This document shows, piece after piece, positions 8,743-17,397 of a stretch of DNA of 64,000 bases. Under the pieces are notes generated by a model that was given only the letters and a program-made list of their open reading frames with translations, was not told where the DNA came from and ran no database searches. The DNA is from Oligoflexia bacterium (GTDB lineage: Bacteria; Bdellovibrionota; UBA1018): assembly GCA_023701205.1 (NCBI GenBank), contig JAMPXJ010000015.1, forward strand, positions 40,851 through 104,850, written 5' to 3'. How positions within the stretch are numbered: position 1 is the stretch's first letter; every line of letters starts with the position of its first letter. A program made the position numbers and the translations under genes.

Positions 8743-9534
8743 ATGAAAACACGACACCTGCAGCTGCTCCTCCCGATCTGCTCCATGCTCCTCCCGGGCG
8801 CGGCCCCTGCGGCCGAGGACGCCGACAAGGTCAACGTCGAGAGCATCAAGGAGAAATACTGGGCCCGCGGCGACGAGTCGGAGATCGGCGTCGTCCAGAA
8901 CCGCCTCTATTCCAAAGCCTACAAATTCGAGTTCGGGATGTTCGGCGGCTCGCTCAATACCGACCCGTTCCTCGCGGTAAAGACCCTGGGCGGGAGCGTG
9001 GGATTCCATTTCAGCGAATACCTGGCCGCGAACGTCGTCGCCTGGAAGACGTACGTCGGCCCATCGAGTGCTTACGATGGCTTCGTCGCGACGATCCAGG
9101 AGAGCGAGGGCGTGCCCGCGATCCCCACGACCAACGATCCGAAAGCCTATCTGGGCGCCGAGGGTGAAGCCAGCATCCTCTACGGCAAGCTCAGCCTCCT
9201 CGGCAAGGCGATCATCTACTACGACCTGCACCTGCTGGGCGGCCTGGGCGTCACGAGCACGCAGAACGGGAACTACTTCACGCCTTCGCTGGGCATCGGC
9301 CAGCAGATCTACCTGAGTAAGGAAATCTCGGTCAGGCTCGATTACCGGGCGATGACTTATCGCGAAACCCTGATCGCGCGGCAGAGCGCGGCCGACCAGG
9401 CGGCGCTCGTGAACGCCGGCGAGGGCAAGCCCCGCACCAACTGGACCCACGCGGTCACGCTGGGAATCAACTTCTTCTTCGGCTTCGAAAAGACCCCGGC
9501 GATCGAAGTGAGCAAGGAGGGGGTCAAGCCATGA
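8743..9534 (+). CDS. Outer-membrane beta-barrel protein (OMPbb type)
   Basis: A 263-residue outer-membrane protein. The signal peptide ends near residue 23 (PGAAPA-AED). Alternating hydrophobic strands follow, including FEFGMFGGSLNTDPFLAVKT and a closing VTLGINFFFGFEK. The stretch VGFHFSEYLAANVVAWKTY is typical of the outer-membrane beta-barrel domain found beside Myxococcus gliding genes (GltA/GltB group). AAGG lies eight bases before the ATG. It sits between the AgmX/TonB-like protein and a TPR protein, overlapping the latter as ATGA, so translation is coupled. The likely job is the outer-membrane exit or anchor of the machine; no enzyme activity of the OmpT/PagP kind is suggested. Confidence 0.82.
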   Translation: MKTRHLQLLLPICSMLLPGAAPAAEDADKVNVESIKEKYWARGDESEIGVVQNRLYSKAYKFEFGMFGGSLNTDPFLAVKTLGGSVGFHFSEYLAANVVAWKTYVGPSSAYDGFVATIQESEGVPAIPTTNDPKAYLGAEGEASILYGKLSLLGKAIIYYDLHLLGGLGVTSTQNGNYFTPSLGIGQQIYLSKEISVRLDYRAMTYRETLIARQSAADQAALVNAGEGKPRTNWTHAVTLGINFFFGFEKTPAIEVSKEGVKP

Positions 9535-11393
9535 GACACGCCCTTGCCAACGCATTTCTCGCCGTCACCTTGACCGCCGGTGCGCCGGCGCTCGCCGCCA
9601 ACGACGTCGGTCCGGGCGAAAGCCATGCCCGCCACGCCTGCCAACCCAACGAGAGCTGGACCCTGGGCTCCGGGTTCGTCAGCAAGCAGGAGGAGCTCGC
9701 CCGGGACTTCCGGTCCTTCATCTCCTCGCCGAAATCCCCGGTCCTGGGCTTCGCCCAGGCGCTGGCGATGCGCCGATATTCCCAAGGGGATGCGGCGCGC
9801 GCCCTCAGCGAGTACTGGATCTCGCGCTCGTTGTTCCAGGCGGGAATGCTGCACGTCGCGCACTCGGGCTTCGCGATCCTCGCGAGCCGGCCTCCCAGCC
9901 AGGAAACCGCCGGCATCCAGCTCGCCGCGCTCGAGTGTCTCCTTCGCATCGAGGAGCGCTATCCCGCGCTGACGATCCCGGCCCCGGTCGGCGGGAATCT
10001 CGCCACCCTGCGCGAGTTCAGCGAGATCTCGCCCCGGCACCGCGCGATCGTGCTCGAGGCGGCCACCCAGCAGCTGCGCGCGGATCTGGCGGCGGAGCAG
10101 CCCGATCCCTCGCGGCTGCAGAAGACCCTCGCGCTGCTCGCGGGCGGCGGCGTTTACGAAGCCCTTGGACGCGGCCTGGTCGCGGCCCGGCGCCACGAGC
10201 ACAATCAGGTGGTGATCCAGCTCCGGAAATTCCTGGCCGAGCCCGTGATCCCGGCGCCCCTGCAGCGCTTCTCCGACTTCGCTCACATCGAGATCGCGCG
10301 CTCGCTCTACGCGATGGGCGACTACAATCGATCGGTGGAGCATTTCAAGAGCGTGAGCAAGAAGTCCAACGAGCTGGCACAGTCGCTTTCCGAGCTCTCC
10401 TGGGCCTACCTGCAGGGCGAACGCTACAGCGAGGCGATCGGCACCGCGATGAGCCTCCAGGCCGGGGGCCTACGCAACACCTTCACGCCCGAGGCGGTGA
10501 TGGTGATGGCGATGGCCCTCAACGAGCTTTGCCAGTATCCCGAGTCGGTCAAGGCGTCCAACCTCTTCAAGAAGAACTTCGAGACGCCGTACCGCTGGCT
10601 TTCCGCCTGGAAGGGCTCGCCGGAAAAGAAGCGCGACAACCTCTATCCGCTCGCGATCCAGTACCTGAAGAAGTCCGGCACGACGCCCCCGCGCGTCGCG
10701 AGCGAGTGGATCCGCTCGCCGCTCTTCATCTCCAACCAGGAGGAGCTCAATCTCTTCCATGACGAGATCGAGGCGGCCGCCCGCCTCGGTAAGTCCGGCG
10801 GAATCGAGCAACGCCTCATCGGCCAGGGCATCGTGAAATCCATCCAGGAGCTCCGGCCCCGCATCCGCGTCGCCCGCGCGAAGATCGGCCCCGAGGCTCC
10901 GCTGCCGGAGAAGCTCGCCGTCCAGCTGCGCGGCCTGAAGACGGAGCTGATCCGCTACCGCCGGCTGCAGGCCGCGGCCCCCGTCTGGAAGACCATTCTC
11001 CAGCGGCACGAGCAGGGCGCGGAACCCGCGCGCGCGCGCCTGATCGCCGGGATCAACGCGGATCTCAAGCGCCGCAGCTATCGCATGGGTGACCAGCTCG
11101 AGGAGATCATGGAAAACCTCCAGCTCGTCGAGGTCGAGATCTACAACGGCGCGAGCCAGGACATCATCTGGCAGAACGCCCACCCCGACTACAAGGTCAT
11201 CGCGCAGAAGCTCAAGGACGAGAAGGACCGCGCGCAGGCCGGCAAGGTCTGGGACTGGGGCCGGGCCCCGGCGGGGACCGAGGACGCGGCCGAGATCTGG
11301 GAAGACGAGCTCGGCTCCTTCAAGGCCGATCTCTTCGACAACTGCTCGAGCAAGGACAAGTACCTCGCGCTTCGCATGAAAAGGAGAGAGTGA
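9531..11393 (+). CDS. Periplasmic TPR protein
   Basis: A 620-residue exported solenoid. The signal peptide ends at about residue 23 (APALA-AND). TPR-like helices are clearest at about 255-340 (FAHIEIARSLYAMGDYNRSV, then LSELSWAYLQGERYSEAIGT). The C-terminal third is charged and probably coiled-coil. Only isolated cysteines are present and no catalytic motif was seen. The ATG overlaps the stop of the barrel gene, which argues that the two products work together at the outer membrane. A GYF-domain gene follows after one base. In Myxococcus, TPR proteins GltC and GltE occupy comparable positions; the specific equivalence is not established from sequence. Confidence 0.8.
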   Translation: MRHALANAFLAVTLTAGAPALAANDVGPGESHARHACQPNESWTLGSGFVSKQEELARDFRSFISSPKSPVLGFAQALAMRRYSQGDAARALSEYWISRSLFQAGMLHVAHSGFAILASRPPSQETAGIQLAALECLLRIEERYPALTIPAPVGGNLATLREFSEISPRHRAIVLEAATQQLRADLAAEQPDPSRLQKTLALLAGGGVYEALGRGLVAARRHEHNQVVIQLRKFLAEPVIPAPLQRFSDFAHIEIARSLYAMGDYNRSVEHFKSVSKKSNELAQSLSELSWAYLQGERYSEAIGTAMSLQAGGLRNTFTPEAVMVMAMALNELCQYPESVKASNLFKKNFETPYRWLSAWKGSPEKKRDNLYPLAIQYLKKSGTTPPRVASEWIRSPLFISNQEELNLFHDEIEAAARLGKSGGIEQRLIGQGIVKSIQELRPRIRVARAKIGPEAPLPEKLAVQLRGLKTELIRYRRLQAAAPVWKTILQRHEQGAEPARARLIAGINADLKRRSYRMGDQLEEIMENLQLVEVEIYNGASQDIIWQNAHPDYKVIAQKLKDEKDRAQAGKVWDWGRAPAGTEDAAEIWEDELGSFKADLFDNCSSKDKYLALRMKRRE

Positions 11394-11394
11394 G

Positions 11395-11964
11395 ATGAGC
11401 TCCCAACGGAATTCCGCGATTTTCCTCGGCCGGGCCGGGAAGAAGTTCGGCCCCTACACGCATGCCGAGATCCAGGCTCTGCGCGAAAGCGGCGAGCTCG
11501 CCTCCTACAGCTGGATCTGGGAAGACGCCGCGGGCTGGAAGCCGCTGGACTGCCCGCCGCCGGAGCCCGCCTCGGTTTCCGACGAAGAGGTACCCAGCCC
11601 TCCTTCCGACGCTCCGACGACGGCTTCGGCGGCTCCGACGCGGACTCCCGCGCCCGCTCGGGCGCCCGCGCCGGCCACTCGGGTCAGCGAGGCCCGGAGC
11701 CTCGCCTTCGACGTCATCTGTCATGACTTCCACCAGGTCCTGAGCGGGAAGCTTCAACGCGTCACCGACACCGGGTGCGAGCTCGTCTCAGAGGAGGAGA
11801 ACGGTCCTCAGTTCAACCGGCGCGGCACTCTCGTCCTGAATATCCTGGATCCCGCCACGGGTCGGGCCACCAACGCCCATGCACGGCTCTCGTCCGTGTC
11901 CCGGGTCGACGGCAAATGGGTCTGCCGGCTTCAGTGGGAACGCTGTCCCGAGCTCATCGCCTGA
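11395..11964 (+). CDS. GYF-type (DUF4339) protein with PilZ-like C-terminus
   Basis: A 189-residue cytoplasmic protein. Residues 9-50 match the GYF_2 fold (FLGRAGKKFGPYTHAEIQAL, then SWIWEDAAGWKPL), a proline-peptide binding module. A Pro/Ala-rich linker (60-100) follows, and residues 105-189 look like a beta-barrel of PilZ type without a clear RxxxR c-di-GMP motif. Myxococcus GltJ (AgmX) carries a GYF domain in its cytoplasmic half; here GYF is on a separate small protein in the same cluster. AAGGAGAG stands before the ATG. It ends the block: the next gene starts 70 bases on and is unrelated. Confidence 0.78.
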   Translation: MSSQRNSAIFLGRAGKKFGPYTHAEIQALRESGELASYSWIWEDAAGWKPLDCPPPEPASVSDEEVPSPPSDAPTTASAAPTRTPAPARAPAPATRVSEARSLAFDVICHDFHQVLSGKLQRVTDTGCELVSEEENGPQFNRRGTLVLNILDPATGRATNAHARLSSVSRVDGKWVCRLQWERCPELIA

Positions 11965-12034
11965 CCGGCAGCCTGCCGATCTCGCGCTCCCAAACTCGCC
12001 CGTCTGATGGTACCGTGAGAGGCGGGGGGAAGGA

Positions 12035-13330
12035 ATGGAATACAGCCGAGGCAGCCGGGTTCACCGTTTCAAAATGATCATCAGCCTGCTGGGAGCCCTG
12101 CTCCTCGGAGCGCTGATCGTCACGGCCTGCATTCCGCCTGCGGCGCCCGGCCCTTTCTATTACCCGCGCATCACTCTCGAAGGCGACGCTTCGACCTCCG
12201 CCACGATCGGCTGGAGCACGCTCGAGGAGCCCGGCCCCGACCAGCGACTTTACTTCGGCACCGAGGATCATGGGGAGGATTTCGCGCGATACCCGCACTC
12301 CAGGTCCATCGACCGCGCCAATTCCGTGATGGGGATGAACAACGCGTTCGTTCGCCTCGAGAACCTGCGCCCCGGCACGATCTATCACTTCGTGATCGCA
12401 AGCCCGAGAAATGTCAGCCGCCGCTATTTCTTCCGCACCTCTCCGGGCGACGAAAGCGAACGCCTCTCGATCATCGCGGGCGGGGATTCCCGCACCAACC
12501 GCAAGCCCCGCCAGAACGCCAACCTCCTGGTCGGCAAGCTCCGTCCGGACTTCGTTCTTTTCGGCGGCGACATGACCGAGGACGGCGGGGAAGCGGAATG
12601 GAAGCAATGGCTCCAGGACTGGCAGCTCACCGTTCCCGGCGACGGAAGGATCACGCCCGTGGTCCTCGCGCGCGGCAACCATGAGCGCGATGACCAGATC
12701 CTGAGCGACCTCTTCGCGGTTCCGCCGAACGCCTATTACGCCGTCAGCGCGGGCCGGAACCTGCTGCGCGCCTACACGCTCAACTCCGAGTTCCCGATCG
12801 CCGGATCGCAGACGGAATGGCTCCGCGCGGAGCTGGCCAAGGATTCCGGGGTGACCTGGAAAGTCGCGCAGTATCACCGCCCGATGCGGCCGCTGATCCG
12901 AAAAAAGCCCGAAGGCGAGACGATGTACCGCTCCTGGGCGCCCCTGTTTCACCAGTTCGGAATGGACGCGGTGTTCGAGTCCGACGCGCACACGGTCAAG
13001 GCGACCTGGCCGCTCCGGCCCGATACGGGCCCGGGCAGCGAAGACGGCTTCATCCGCGACGACCGCGCGGGCACGCTCTATCTGGGCGAAGGAACCTGGG
13101 GCGCGCCCTTGCGGAAGCCTGACGACCTTCGCGGCTGGGTCAGGAACAGTGACTCCTTCAATCACTTCAACTGGCTTTTCGTCTCCTCGCACGAGATGGA
13201 AATCCGCACGATCAACGTCGACAACGCCGAGGAGGTCGAAGCGCTCACCGAGGCCGGACGCTTCGGGATGCCCCGCAAGCTGCGGGTATGGGCTCCGGCC
13301 CATGGGGACGTGATCCGCCTTGCGCGCTGA
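12035..13330 (+). CDS. Lipoprotein metallophosphoesterase (purple acid phosphatase-like)
   Basis: A 431-residue lipoprotein with a calcineurin-like phosphoesterase domain. The lipobox is LIVTAC, Cys about residue 31. A fibronectin-type N-domain (about 45-140, ATIGWSTLEEPGPDQRLYFG) precedes the metal core: GGDSR, FGGDMTEDGG, GNHE, QYHRP and SDAH give the two-metal ligand set in order. This is the layout of purple acid phosphatases and related extracellular phosphodiesterases. The start at 12035 has GGGGGGAAGGA ahead; ATG 12074, directly before the hydrophobic segment, is an alternative. The last ligand group reads SDAHTVK rather than GHxH, still with one His. Substrate unknown; it acts at the cell envelope. 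Confidence 0.85.
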   Translation: MEYSRGSRVHRFKMIISLLGALLLGALIVTACIPPAAPGPFYYPRITLEGDASTSATIGWSTLEEPGPDQRLYFGTEDHGEDFARYPHSRSIDRANSVMGMNNAFVRLENLRPGTIYHFVIASPRNVSRRYFFRTSPGDESERLSIIAGGDSRTNRKPRQNANLLVGKLRPDFVLFGGDMTEDGGEAEWKQWLQDWQLTVPGDGRITPVVLARGNHERDDQILSDLFAVPPNAYYAVSAGRNLLRAYTLNSEFPIAGSQTEWLRAELAKDSGVTWKVAQYHRPMRPLIRKKPEGETMYRSWAPLFHQFGMDAVFESDAHTVKATWPLRPDTGPGSEDGFIRDDRAGTLYLGEGTWGAPLRKPDDLRGWVRNSDSFNHFNWLFVSSHEMEIRTINVDNAEEVEALTEAGRFGMPRKLRVWAPAHGDVIRLAR

Positions 13331-14198
13331 GGCATCGGCCCCGCGTCTTTTCCTTGCCTTGGCCTGTGCGCTCTCGCTCGGGGGCTGGGCCGCGCAGCAT
13401 TTTTTCTGGGAACTTCCGTATCGAGCGTTCTTCTGGAGCCAGGGACTGCTCGGTCCCGTGCCGGAACTGTTGGGGTTTTCCTGGGAAGACTATGCAAGCA
13501 GCGGCGGGCTCGCCTTTTTTCTCGAAGCGCTTTCGGCTACTGCCGGCGCCATGCTCCTCACCGCCTCGGCGGCGACGCTAGCCGGGCTCTTGGCGCCTGG
13601 CACGTGGCTCGCCCGCAGGGCGCCGCAACTGCTCGCCGCCGCATCGATTCTCCTCGCCTTTCTCGCGCTGCTCTTTTTCAAGGAATCCGGCTTCCGCGCC
13701 GGCCCGCTCCTGGAGCTCAGCTCCCAGGTCGCCACCCCCGCGCTGCTCGCGCGCTGGCGGGCGCGGTCCGAGGGAACGCGCCTGGCGATCCAGGCGGCGG
13801 TCGCGCTCACCTTCTTCGGCCACGGGCTTTTCGCGGTCGGCTTTTATCCGGTGCCCGGAAATTTCGTGGATCTCACCCTTCAGCTCGTTGGCGGCACCGA
13901 AAGCCATGCACGATCCCTGCTTCGCGTGGTCGGGACGCTGGATCTGCTCATGGCCCCCGCGCTTTTCATCCCTGGCCTGGGCAAGGCGGCCCTGACCTAT
14001 GGAGTGCTTTGGGGTTTCCTGACGACGGTCGCCCGGCCCGCGGCGGCTCTCGCGATCGGAGCGGACGCTTCAGCCCTGGCGTATTCGATTTCGGAGATGT
14101 TGTGCCGGACGCCCCATTTTCTGCTGCCGGCGGCCTTAGCGTTCGGTTTCCGCTGGGAATTTCCCCCCACCCTTGCCCCCTCGGCACGAAAAGGGTAA
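13320..14198 (+). CDS. Multi-spanning membrane protein, DoxX-like, unrecognised
   Basis: A 292-residue integral membrane protein with about seven hydrophobic segments. The stretch ALTFFGHGLFAVGFYPVPGN, with the conserved-looking GHG, recalls DoxX-type membrane proteins, but the match is not strong enough to name it. The start codon is TTG at 13320 and overlaps the end of the phosphoesterase gene by 11 bases, so the two are probably co-translated. A second small membrane protein follows after 12 bases. There are no catalytic motifs. Function unknown. Confidence 0.7.
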   Translation: MRAEASAPRLFLALACALSLGGWAAQHFFWELPYRAFFWSQGLLGPVPELLGFSWEDYASSGGLAFFLEALSATAGAMLLTASAATLAGLLAPGTWLARRAPQLLAAASILLAFLALLFFKESGFRAGPLLELSSQVATPALLARWRARSEGTRLAIQAAVALTFFGHGLFAVGFYPVPGNFVDLTLQLVGGTESHARSLLRVVGTLDLLMAPALFIPGLGKAALTYGVLWGFLTTVARPAAALAIGADASALAYSISEMLCRTPHFLLPAALAFGFRWEFPPTLAPSARKG

Positions 14199-14210
14199 AT
14201 AGGGATTCGC

Positions 14211-14537
14211 ATGAACGACCGCGAAACGCGCTCCACACGTACCGTAAACGAGGCGATCACCCCGGATCTGGTACTGGACTCCGAGGGCAAGCCACTGCTC
14301 GAGCCCGGGCGGGATTCCCGACCGCACACACCCAGGCGCTTGAACCTGGGCCCCCTGCTCGGAACGGCGCTCCTGGCAGTGCTCCTGGTCGCGGGATTCA
14401 CCTTCTTCGGCGTCTTCCTCGCGCTTCTCATGGCTTTCTGGATTCTCAAGGGGATCTGGAACCTGCTCGGACTGCCCTCGGCGCGCACGGCGCGTCGGCG
14501 CTCCTCCTATCCCGTCTATTTCAAGATAATGAAATGA
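14211..14537 (+). CDS. Small membrane protein, unrecognised
   Basis: A 108-residue protein with a polar N-terminal 45 residues (VLDSEGKPLLEPGRDSRPHT), then hydrophobic stretches at about 48-70 and 70-88 that make one long or two short helices, and a basic end. It follows the DoxX-like gene by 12 bases on the same strand. Its 3' end overlaps the end of the convergent Gre-like gene by 17 bases. No family recognised. Confidence 0.6.
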   Translation: MNDRETRSTRTVNEAITPDLVLDSEGKPLLEPGRDSRPHTPRRLNLGPLLGTALLAVLLVAGFTFFGVFLALLMAFWILKGIWNLLGLPSARTARRRSSYPVYFKIMK

Positions 14538-14925
14538 TCCGATACTCGCGGGTGCCGCCGCCGGTTCGGACGTTCACGCGCTCGCCGGTCTGATGACCGA
14601 GGACCGCCTCGCCGAGCGGGGAGTTTGGGGTGATCGCCTGCACGGGCTTTCCGTCGATGTTCGCCACGAAGCCGCCGCCCTGGGGCACGATCAGGTAGTG
14701 CGCGCACTTCCCGTTGAACTCGAGCTCCACCAGGGCCGAAGGGCAGGCGACTTCCCCTTGCCCGCTGAAATCCCGGATCGGAAGCAGCCGCAGCATCAGC
14801 AGCTGGCGATGGATTTCCGCGGCCCGCCTGCCCGCGCTCGCGTCGGTGTCCGCGCGGGGCGCGAGCTCGGCGAGCTCCTCGGCGAGATATTGCTGCATCA
14901 TTTCGATCACCCGACGCTTGAACAT
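14521..14925 (-). CDS. Short Gre-like protein (GreA/GreB C-terminal domain)
   Basis: A 134-residue protein whose last 80 residues match the FKBP-like C-terminal domain of transcription factors GreA/Gre[21 protein letters not shown] followed by GGTREYRII is the family signature that docks on RNA polymerase. The N-terminal part is only about 50 residues of helix, too short for the long coiled coil whose acidic tip enters the polymerase channel in true GreA (about 158 residues). It may therefore bind polymerase without stimulating cleavage, as Rnk or Gfh-type relatives do. It stands alone, convergent with the small membrane protein and divergent from serine acetyltransferase. Confidence 0.82.
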   Translation of the reverse strand: MFKRRVIEMMQQYLAEELAELAPRADTDASAGRRAAEIHRQLLMLRLLPIRDFSGQGEVACPSALVELEFNGKCAHYLIVPQGGGFVANIDGKPVQAITPNSPLGEAVLGHQTGERVNVRTGGGTREYRIISLS

Positions 14926-15026
14926 GCCCTGATCATACCCGAGATGGCGGTGAATCAGCCAGTCTCGGGCGAAAATCGCGCATTAAGTCCTTGTCGGCCG
15001 GAGCGGAGTCTTTTAATGGTGGTGTC

Positions 15027-15581
15027 ATGCGAGTGCTTTCCACCTTGAAACGGTACCGGCGTTACGATCCCGCGGCGAAGGGCTACCTCGAAGTGCTCCT
15101 CCTTTATCCGGGAATCAAGGCGCTTTGCTTTCACCGCGTGGCGCACTTCCTCTCGCGGCTGGGGGTTCCATTCTTTCCGCGGGCCGTCTCCGAGCTGAGC
15201 CGTTTCCTCACGGGCATCGACATCCATCCCGGCGCCCGGATCGGCCGCGGCCTCATCATCGACCACGGCATGGGCACTGTCGTGGGCGAGACCGCGGTCA
15301 TCGGCAACGACGTCATCATCTATCAGGGCGTGACCCTGGGTGGAGTCGATCTGCGCCATCAGAAACGGCACCCCACGATCGAGGATCACGTCGTCATCGG
15401 GGCAGGCGCGAAAGTGCTCGGCAACATCGTGATCGGTGAAGGCTCGCGGATCGGCGCGAACTCGGTAGTGGTGGATCCCGTTCCGCCCAATACCACCGTC
15501 GTGGGCATCCCCGCACGTCCGGTCACCAAAGGCATCGCCCCGGGCGAAGAGCTCAGCCATCAAAAGATCAAGGAGACCTGA
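15027..15581 (+). CDS. cysE: Serine O-acetyltransferase
   Basis: Makes O-acetylserine from serine and acetyl-CoA, the first committed step of cysteine synthesis, in the cytoplasm. At 184 residues it is the short EpsC-type form. The C-terminal half is a left-handed beta-helix of hexapeptide repeats with the family landmarks [40 protein letters not shown] and the closing VGIPARPV. The catalytic His lies in DIHPGA and a second His in IDHGMG. The start is placed at ATG 15027 because the helical N-domain ([20 protein letters not shown]) begins there; 14991 is an in-frame alternative. No cysK is beside it; the downstream gene is convergent after ten bases. Confidence 0.9.
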   Translation: MRVLSTLKRYRRYDPAAKGYLEVLLLYPGIKALCFHRVAHFLSRLGVPFFPRAVSELSRFLTGIDIHPGARIGRGLIIDHGMGTVVGETAVIGNDVIIYQGVTLGGVDLRHQKRHPTIEDHVVIGAGAKVLGNIVIGEGSRIGANSVVVDPVPPNTTVVGIPARPVTKGIAPGEELSHQKIKET

Positions 15582-15591
15582 GCTCCCAGGT

Positions 15592-16923
15592 TCAGCCCTT
15601 GTTCCTGCCGGAAGCTCCGAGCGCGTTTTCGAAATAAGCCCTCTCCTGCGGAAAGTCGCGCACGGCATCCTGGAACAGCCCCTCCAGGAGGGCATCGCTC
15701 AACGCGATCTGCTTGGATTTTTCCAGCAACAACGCATAGACTTCCTTGTCCTTGATCCCGTTGCGGACGAGCTCGCGCGCCCGTTCCACTACCTTCGCGG
15801 GGGAAGAGTTCTGCGCCAGCCGGCGCAACTCGGCAATGCGCACCTCGGGGCAGTTCTTCAATTCGGGCGGGAGCTTGGCGGCGTAGCTGTTGACCTCTCC
15901 TTCCAGTCCCGCCGAAACCAAGGCCATGAGAATCCGTTTCTGCACCTTCGGATTCCCTTGTGCCACCACATCCGCCTTGCGGAAAGCGTCAGTCGCGCCC
16001 GGAAGATCGCGCCGCTGAAGGAAATACAGGCCACAGACGACCAAACCCGCGGCGAGATAGATCGAGGCGCCTTTGTCAGCACGAGCCAAGGCGTCGGAGT
16101 ATCCGAAGAAACCCAGGACGTCCTCGAACTTGTGATTGAGCACGGATAGCCGGATCATGTCCGGAACCCTTTTCATCGGGACGACATGGTGCTCAACGAT
16201 TTTCCGCCCGACCTCGTAGGCCCGCTCGATCTCGTTTTTCCTGAGAAGGCAATCGAGAAGGCCCCCCAAGCAGCGGAAATGGACTGGATTGGAAGCAAGA
16301 CCCTCCAGATAGGCTTCTTCGGCCTGATCCATTTCACCTTGTGCCTCGAACGCCGCGCCCAAATAGCTGCAGGCGAGCGCGGGCCTGGGATCCAGGCGCA
16401 TCGCCTCGCGGAAAGCCTCTATCGCCTCCTGATACTGCCCCCTTTCCAGCAACGCCTTGCCTGCCTGGACGGCGTCGGCATACGGGGTCGGGTTGATCTT
16501 TTCGGTAAGGACGCGATGGAACTGATGCGACAGCACATCGAAGGTGTAGGGCTTCACGAGCACGGAATCCACGTTTTCGACAGCCGCTCCGGTGACCATC
16601 GCGTTCGATTCCCTCGCGGTCATGAGAAAAAAGACCCGGAGCCGCTCGGACTCCAGGGAACGCGCGTGCGTTTCAACGAGTCCGAGCGCGGCGCCATCCT
16701 CCCCGATCGAGTCGTCGGCGAACACGATATGAGGCCGTTTTTCCTGGAGGAGGCGCACGGCGTCGGCTGCCGTATCCGCAACCTCGATCAGATTGGCCTT
16801 GACCCGGAAATGGCTCAGCAGCTTGCGAATGCTCCTGCGCCCCGAGCTTGCATCCGCGATCAGGAAGCGCAGGTCTTGCAGCGACTTCGAAAACTCGATC
16901 TCTTCCTTAGACAAGTCATCCAT
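15592..16923 (-). CDS. Response-regulator receiver domain fused to TPR domain
   Basis: A 443-residue cytoplasmic signalling protein. Residues about 17-140 are a receiver domain: LIADASSGRR at strand 1, D70 in IVFADDS as the likely phosphorylated Asp, a Thr in MTARES and K in LVKPY. From about 150 it is TPR (AGKALLERGQYQEAIEAFRE, then AACSYLGAAFEAQGEMDQAE) with no DNA-binding output, so it probably works through protein contact. It is the last gene of the long minus-strand series that starts at ftsE, 15 bases after the PilZ-like gene. Receiver-TPR proteins of this build are frequent in deltaproteobacteria. Its sensor kinase is not adjacent. Confidence 0.82.
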   Translation of the reverse strand: MDDLSKEEIEFSKSLQDLRFLIADASSGRRSIRKLLSHFRVKANLIEVADTAADAVRLLQEKRPHIVFADDSIGEDGAALGLVETHARSLESERLRVFFLMTARESNAMVTGAAVENVDSVLVKPYTFDVLSHQFHRVLTEKINPTPYADAVQAGKALLERGQYQEAIEAFREAMRLDPRPALACSYLGAAFEAQGEMDQAEEAYLEGLASNPVHFRCLGGLLDCLLRKNEIERAYEVGRKIVEHHVVPMKRVPDMIRLSVLNHKFEDVLGFFGYSDALARADKGASIYLAAGLVVCGLYFLQRRDLPGATDAFRKADVVAQGNPKVQKRILMALVSAGLEGEVNSYAAKLPPELKNCPEVRIAELRRLAQNSSPAKVVERARELVRNGIKDKEVYALLLEKSKQIALSDALLEGLFQDAVRDFPQERAYFENALGASGRNKG

Positions 16924-16938
16924 GATGTTTCCGGAATT

Positions 16939-17397
16939 TCATTCGACAATGGCCTTGACCAGCGCGTTCACGCGCTCCTGACGACCCGAGAACTGCCTCA
17001 GGAATTCTCTCCAGAGAAGCTCGTTGTACTGGTAAAAACGCACCTCCACCGAGCGAGTGTTCTCGTCAAGGTCTTCCGCCTGCACGACCTTGGCGGTCAT
17101 CTGGATCTCCTCCTCGATCTCCTCTTCTCCGTCCTCCAGCGGGCTTCGGACCCTTTTCCGCAGCGTAAGCACCAGCTGATGTCCGTTCGAGCAAGCGTTG
17201 CGCGGAAGCCGCAGGGTCAATCCCTGCTGCGCCACTTCCGTCAGCTCGACCTCGGGGGAATCAGGCACTCGGGTTCCGGTGGTATTGTTCTGGATCGAGA
17301 TCCAGTAGCTGGTCTCCACGAAGTCCTCGACCTTGATCCAGCTGCACGCCACCGAGCCACGGCGTCGGACCTTTCGCTCGGCCCTGCGTCTTTTCAC
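16939..17397 (-). CDS. PilZ-like domain protein
   Basis: A 152-residue soluble protein, very basic at the N-terminus (KRRRAERKVRRRG), then beta-strand rich. The run VELTEVAQQGLTLRLPRNAC (48-67) is laid out like the strand after the RxxxR motif in PilZ domains, and the N-terminal arginines could supply that motif. This is a suggestion, not a firm call. It overlaps the M23 peptidase gene by four bases (ATGA type) and is followed by the receiver-TPR gene, so it belongs to the ftsE operon. If it binds c-di-GMP, it would link wall remodelling to that signal. Confidence 0.6.
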   Translation of the reverse strand: MKRRRAERKVRRRGSVACSWIKVEDFVETSYWISIQNNTTGTRVPDSPEVELTEVAQQGLTLRLPRNACSNGHQLVLTLRKRVRSPLEDGEEEIEEEIQMTAKVVQAEDLDENTRSVEVRFYQYNELLWREFLRQFSGRQERVNALVKAIVE

